Below are positions 17,601 to 21,895 of a stretch of 21,895 nt of DNA, one piece after another. The notes beneath the pieces were generated by a model. That model was not told the origin of the DNA. It saw nothing but the letters and a program-made list of their open reading frames with translations, and made no database searches. Made by a program: the position numbers and the translations under genes. The stretch comes from Auxenochlorella pyrenoidosa (taxonomy: Eukaryota > Chlorophyta > Trebouxiophyceae > Chlorellales > Chlorellaceae). Location of the stretch: NCBI GenBank assembly GCA_001430745.1, contig KQ482018.1:581211-603105 (forward strand). Reading direction: 5' to 3'. The number at the start of each line of letters is the position of its first letter. The stretch's first letter is position 1.

Positions 17601-20523
17601 GCAGCTCAAGGCCTGGCTCATGAGCGTGAGCACCCCGTGCTCATGCCCCTGAGCCGGCTGCTAAGCACGGGGCGCGAGGAAGATCGGCGGCAGGCACAGG
17701 CCCATCACGCGCCTGCTGCGCACGCTGCGCATGGCCTGCACGTAGCGCTCCCGCAGCCAGCCCTCAGTCTTGCCGGTCAGCAGCCACTGCTTGAGGAGGT
17801 ATTCGTAGTACGAGTCGGAGCGGGCGCCTGGGTTGCGTTGTTGTTTTGGCGGTTGTGGGATGGGGTTTGGGGGGTTGGGGTTGGGTGGGGCGGGGTGGGG
17901 GTGGGGATGAGCAAGTGGTCTGGGTTCCTTGCCAAATGGTGCCCCAGTGCTGCCTGCAAGGCTGCGTCCGCCAAACCTGGGGCGTGCTGCCGCAGACGCA
18001 GCAGAGGAGCACAGCGAGTGTGTCGCTGCTGCTGCCACTGCCCGGTGGGCGGCGTGCCAGAGCACAGGGCGTCCTGCTGGCAGCCCTCGCGAGCCGTGCA
18101 TGCAGGACGGCTTTTCAAGGAGCAGGGAGGCAGGCAGGTGGGCAGCGGCGGCCAGCGCGGGCGGCTGCGCAGCGCACCCAGCGTGATGGCGCTCCTGTGC
18201 TCCTTGTGCGCCTTGCCGGTGGCCGGGTCGAAATACTGGCCCAGCAGGCCCCCTGCTGAGCTGGCATGAGCCTCCAGCAGGTCGTGCACCTTGAGGGGGA
18301 CCACCTCAAAGGGGGCGTGCCCCGTAATTCTGCACAGCAGGCACAGCGTGCGGCGTGGCGAGGCGGTCTGGGGCTGAAGCAGGGCGAAGCAAGCAGGGCG
18401 GGGGTGCCAGCAGAGCCTGCAGCGAGCTGTGCGATTCCAGCGCGGAGACCCGTCGGAGGAGGGTTGTGGGTGCTTGGGCAGCACGGACGGGCGGTGGGAT
18501 GGGCGCCAGAGGCAGGGGGCTCAGACCAGCGCGAGCAAGGCCAGCGGTAGGCTAAGGTGCACTGAACGCAGCAGCACTGCGGCGCGGCACAGGTGCCCGT
18601 CAAGGCAGGCAGCTGCCGGGTGGCAGCGCAACAGCTGACAGCCGACAACCGACAGTCGGGGCAAAGCAGCAGCAGGCAGCTGGCAGGCAACCAGCCCCAG
18701 CAGGATGTCGACTTTGATCGACTGTGACGGTTGTAACAGCCAGCCAGACAACCAGCTCCAGCGGGGCTTGCCTGGCAAGGTATGTGAACTCAAGTGACAC
18801 GCTGCACATCTCTGAGAGGGAGCTGACGTGGCCCCAGGAGGGCGGGGAGGCCTCCCCGGTGCGCAGGTTGACGTCAGAGTAGGGCACCCCTGCAGGAGGG
18901 GCGGCAAGACAAGTTCTGGATTGGTGGGGCTCGGAATATCTCAGAGGTGAAGCGACACTGGAGTCGCCCTGCAGGGAGGGCGGCAGGGGCAGCGCTGGTC
19001 GGCGACACAGTGTGCCGTGGTGCGGCCAGTGTGGCAGAGAACGCCTGCAGCAGGCCCGGCAGCATGCTGCGCAGCCGCGGCCACCTTTTCCTTTCCTCTG
19101 CACCAGGTGAAGCCAGCGATGCGGCGCCACACAGGCCGCATACATGTAACTGGGACCAACGGCAGCACGCACAAATGGAGCCGGCATCAAGCCTCGCGTT
19201 GTGTGCGCACGGCGGCGGCGCACCCGAGGGGGAGTTGAAAGCGGGCATGAGGCGCGCCCCCAGGTCGGCGGCCTTCTCCGCCAGCCGGCGGGCCAGCGCG
19301 GGGTGGCTGCCCGCGCTCAGCGCCTGCGCCGACAGCAGGCCGCCCAGCACGCGGATCGTGGTCTCAAAGAGGTTGACCTCGCCGGGGGCGCCCACATCCA
19401 GGTGGGTGCTGAGCCACCTGCGGCAGGGGGCGGCGGCTACGGCGGCCCACGGCTCGGCGCCAGCTGGGAAGCCCGGGCGGGGGGGGGGGGGGGGAGGCGC
19501 CAGCCCCCGCCTGGCCAGCCCACATGCTCAGCAGCTGCAGCGCCGTGCCAGCAGGTAACTAGCACATGCATGCACAGGCCTCCTTCCGGGGGCGCCCAAC
19601 CGCCCTCCTCGTCCCCTTGAACCCTTGCCTGGGAGCAAAAGCAGGTGCCCCATGCGCACCCTTTGCCGGCCCCCCCTGGCATGCCTTCCAGCCAGACGCG
19701 GGAAACGCAGCAGGCAACCCGGGACCCCCGCCCCTGAGGCATTATCGTTCTTATAATCAAGCGCTTGCGCTCACTCTGCCGCCTCCTCAAACTCGCGCCG
19801 CATGCCCAGCAGATAGAGCGTGTCCAGGGAGTCGACCATGGTGAGCGACAGGTTGAGCCAGTGCACCCCGGAGCAGCTCAGCGGCTGCAGCTCGTCCTCA
19901 CCCCAGGCGCAGTCCCTAGGGAGGCGGGGGAGGGGAAGGTGTGTGGGCGCAAGGCCGGGGGCAGGGCGCTGGGGGGCGCGAAAGAGCCAGAACTAGTGAA
20001 GGAGAGGGCACAAGGCCGGGGGTGGGGGCCCGCAGGCAGGCAGGCAGGCAGAGCGCTGGGATGCGAGGCACGCAGGCTGCCGCCTACTTGTCATCCGACG
20101 CGCCCACGCAGCACGCGGCGAAGGTGCATCTGTTCCATGTCTGGCTCACCGGTACCCGGTCCATGCGTGGCGCGCTGCTTCCCGCACCGCCGCAGCGCGC
20201 CCCTCGTCATCCGTGATGCAAGCCAGAAGGTCCTGGCGCTGCTGAGCAGCACCGCCGACAGCTGTGCCATTGCAGGCGGGCAGCGGGCCGTCGCAGATGC
20301 CCGACAGGCGGCACCGCACCGAGTCGTCGAGCAGCGGTTCTGCCGCAGCTGGCGGCTGGCCGTCCGCGCTGCCAATGCTGCAGGCTGCTGGGCTATGCGG
20401 CTCATCCACAGTGATCGAGGCGTCTCGCAAACAGCTGCCATCCTCCAAGGAGGCTCCCAAGCACAAGAGACTGAAAAAGGCTGCGGCGGCAAGCCTTGTA
20501 CCTGAGTTTAGGAGCAGGAGCAT
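14649..20523 (-). CDS. Class I alpha-1,2-mannosidase, glycoside hydrolase family 47 (N-glycan processing)
   Basis: The eleven exons are 20523-20150, 19915-19775, 19417-19224, 18889-18772, 18329-18178, 17827-17713, 17389-17277, 16822-16442, 16278-16211, 15992-15897 and 15758-14649 (TGA), giving 953 residues. Phases agree at every join. An N-terminal hydrophobic anchor (residues 1-24) suggests a type II ER/Golgi protein. GH47 blocks run in order: [21 protein letters not shown] (126-136), [32 protein letters not shown] (186-202), [53 protein letters not shown] (553-565), [18 protein letters not shown] and [10 protein letters not shown], which supplies the Ca-binding Thr. The enzyme removes alpha-1,2-mannose from high-mannose glycans. 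The motifs favour the ER/Golgi mannosidase I branch over EDEM. It is larger than usual because of Ser-rich, Gly/Ala-rich and Gln-rich insertions and an acidic tail of about 150 residues. Two introns appear to be GC-AG. An upstream mini-exon (ATGGACCGGAGGG before GTGAGT, near 20600) is possible but does not join in frame. Confidence 0.92.
16730..16753 (-). repeat. (GCT)n trinucleotide tract coding a Ser run in GH47
   Basis: A GCT-repeat stretch on the plus strand is read as AGC codons on the minus strand. It gives a run of seven serines in the exon 8 insertion, between the FHNVSTQHS block and the [13 protein letters not shown] block. It is likely length-variable between strains. Confidence 0.8.
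17129..17295. repeat. Tandem repeat of about 54 bp copying the exon 7 5' splice site of GH47
   Basis: Two copies (17129-17182 and 17183-17236) share CCAGGCGGGCGCACCCGGCA and GAAGCAGACCAA, then GGTATACAGC. A third, partial copy at 17261-17295 is the real end of exon 7 and its donor. An (AATC)n run at about 17234-17248 and a minus-strand TGTAA at 17248-17252 lie between copies two and three. Confidence 0.85.
17390..17712 (-). other. Probable GC-AG intron 6 of GH47
   Basis: Donor AGCAG|GCGCGT, acceptor TGTGCAG. The join gives [13 protein letters not shown], keeping the hydrophobic LL that GH47 proteins have here. A GT-AG alternative (donor GTGATG, acceptor ending GAAG) keeps frame but loses LLK. 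Confidence 0.55.
17851..17908 (+). other. G-run tract in GH47 intron 5 (quadruplex-prone; C-rich on the transcript)
   Basis: More than eight runs of three to six G separated by one to four bases on the plus strand. On the minus-strand transcript it is a C-rich tract ending about 25 bases before the exon 6 acceptor, so it may act as the pyrimidine tract. Confidence 0.7.
18330..18771 (-). other. GC-AG intron 4 of GH47
   Basis: Donor CCAG|GCAAGC is close to the strong GC-donor consensus; the acceptor is CTGTGCTGTGCAG-like. The phase-2 join recreates EFTYLARITGH, the GH47 signature at this point. No nearby GT donor keeps frame. Confidence 0.8.
19479..19494. repeat. 16-base G homopolymer in GH47 intron 2
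   Basis: An uninterrupted G run on the plus strand (C on the transcript), about 62 bases before the exon 3 acceptor. The length may be affected by sequencing error. Confidence 0.8.
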
Positions 20524-21026
20524 GGCATACTCAACGATCAGGGAGCATGATGTTGCGGCAGGACGCGCGGAGGCCTGCGCAACAGCTGTACTCACCCCTC
20601 CGGTCCATCGTTCGTCTCCTGCTCGTGCTCAGGTTGTCATGATCAATACTGAGGAGCAATGAGAGTGCACAGGAATACTGTGCTCGCCCGTACGCCCTGC
20701 CATTCAGTGACATCAATGATGCGCTGGCGGCGCTGGCGGCGAGTTCGCGTGGCATGGCCCCCACAAACTCCAGCCCTCTCATAGTACCCTGTCGCTTGCC
20801 ATCGACCCCGCGCCCTCTCTTATGCATGTGCGGGGCTGCTAGATGACGCATGCAGGGGAAGGGGCGCAGCCTCGCATCCGTTCTCCCTGCCATCTCAGCC
20901 CCCCCACCGCCCTGAGGAGAAAGCAGCAGTTTACAGGGGACGCGCAGCAGCACAGGCGGGCGCAGATTCCAGCAGGTGCGCATGCGCCGGCGGCTGGGCC
21001 GGTGTGTACGTTCGCGGCGGCGCGCG
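20524..21026. other. Intergenic between the CCT2 3' end and the GH47 start
   Basis: Holds the CCT2 3' UTR with its TGTAA (20931-20935) and the GH47 promoter and 5' UTR. Bases 20524-20560 keep an open frame joining the GH47 start but have no further ATG in frame. No other gene seen. Confidence 0.45.
20931..20935 (-). terminator. TGTAA polyadenylation signal, CCT2
   Basis: TTACA on the plus strand, 92 bases past the CCT2 stop on the minus strand. Confidence 0.55.
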
Positions 21027-21895
21027 TCACATGCCCTCGCGCTGCCGCGGCGCCGCACGAATGATGTCGTCCACACGCAGGATCATCTCGGCCGCCTCTG
21101 TGGCGCTCAGCAGCGCCGCATGCTTCACCTTGAAGGCCTCGAAGATGCCCAGCTGTACGGGCAGGGGGGGGGGGGGGGGGGGTGCAGGGCGGGACGCCTT
21201 AAAACATGAGGGGACGGCGGCGCACGGCTGGTAGGGCAGGGTGTTTGGCGAGGCCGAGGCTGCATGGTGATGCAAATCCGGTGTTTTGAGCAAGCCAAAA
21301 AAACACCGCTTTGATGCGGCAGGCGCCACGCCGCACCTGCTGCATGTCACCCACGCCGCCGGTGACGACGTCCACTCCCGCTGTCGTGCCCGCCGGGTCT
21401 GCCGCGTGCGCTGCCCGCATCTGCGACACAATCTCCGCAGAGTCCAGGCCTGGGCAGGGAATAAGCGGGGGCGCCGAAGGGGTTGTGAGGAAACAGCAAG
21501 GCAGGCCACGCTAGCCAGGGGATGCCAGAGCCTCGGAACAGGCACGCTTTCAAGGTGGCCCGCTTGCTTGAGGTGTCCAGCAGGGAGGTTAAACACAGGA
21601 GGACCCTGCTGAGTGTTGCATCGCTCCCATCCAGCCAGCCACCAGCCGGCCCACCCGCATCGCCGCCGGCGATGGAGGGCACCTGGTGCTGCCCTCCAAA
21701 CCACCTCCATACCCACTCAAACATGATGAAAAGAGAATCAAACAAGAAGGGCCCGGCCCCACTGCCTCACCTGCATTGTCGCAGATGATGGTGGGTATCT
21801 GGCGCAGCGCGCGCGCAAAGGCCTGCATTGCCAGGCTCTTCTTGCCGGGCGTGCGGGCGGCCAGGTCGTCCACCACGCGGGCCATCTGAAGGGCC
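21027..21895 (-). CDS. CCT2: T-complex protein 1 subunit beta (CCT2), C-terminal part (gene continues past the window end)
   Basis: Three exons are visible: about 21885-21771 (or running on past 21895), 21449-21337 and 21152-21027 (TGA). Introns are GT-AG and phases agree. The translation follows the C-terminal third of CCT beta: [60 protein letters not shown], then [20 protein letters not shown] and [16 protein letters not shown]2 is one of eight subunits of the cytosolic TRiC chaperonin, which folds actin, tubulin and WD-repeat proteins with ATP; the DNAG and GDM blocks belong to the equatorial ATP-binding domain. At 21886-21888 the minus strand reads CAG before ATG GCC. This is either an acceptor or coding ALQ; homologues favour an acceptor. 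The short REGM tail differs from the longer end of the animal protein. Confidence 0.95.
21164..21182. repeat. 19-base G homopolymer in the last CCT2 intron
   Basis: An uninterrupted G run on the plus strand. On the transcript it is a 19-C tract starting about 12 bases from the acceptor TACAG, so it probably serves as the pyrimidine tract. Confidence 0.85.

Overview
The window looks like nuclear DNA of a GC-rich, intron-dense green alga, most likely a chlorophyte of the Chlorella/trebouxiophyte type. Four things point there: short GT-AG introns of roughly 70 to 450 bases in most genes, TGTAA-type polyadenylation signals just past several stop codons, N-termini resembling algal chloroplast transit peptides (RxxVQVAA cleavage-like motif), and long Ala/Gln/Ser low-complexity tracts inside conserved proteins. 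The genus cannot be fixed from the sequence. No rRNA, tRNA, CRISPR, transposase or reverse transcriptase gene was seen.

Layout. Bases 1-4606 carry three plus-strand genes: the 3' end of a gelsolin/villin-like gene, a four-exon orphan gene, and a five-exon OsmC/Ohr-family gene. Bases 5232-7399 carry a seven-exon patatin-like lipase on the minus strand, convergent with OsmC. Bases 7660-13190 are a head-to-tail segmental duplication. Each half holds one plus-strand gene of an unrecognised protein family with a predicted transit peptide (A at 8619-10332, B at 11130-12914). Bases 13597-21895 are minus-strand: a small predicted plastid membrane protein, an eleven-exon GH47 class I alpha-mannosidase of about 953 residues, and the 3' end of CCT2 (chaperonin TCP-1 beta).

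The genes do not form a pathway. GH47 trims mannose from N-glycans in the ER/Golgi, CCT2 folds cytosolic actin and tubulin, OsmC is a peroxide-type thiol enzyme, and the patatin is an acyl hydrolase. The most novel content is the A/B family. It is built from two module types that expanded reciprocally: A has three copies of a short N-module and one C-domain, B has one N-module and two fused C-domains. A second theme is splicing. Three introns are best modelled as GC-AG, and one GH47 intron contains tandem copies of its own 5' splice site.

Gene models were assembled by hand from reading phase, splice consensus and remembered family motifs. Exon borders are stated in each entry. They are firm for GH47, CCT2, the patatin and A/B, and softer for the orphan gene at 2041-3064 and the start of the small plastid protein.
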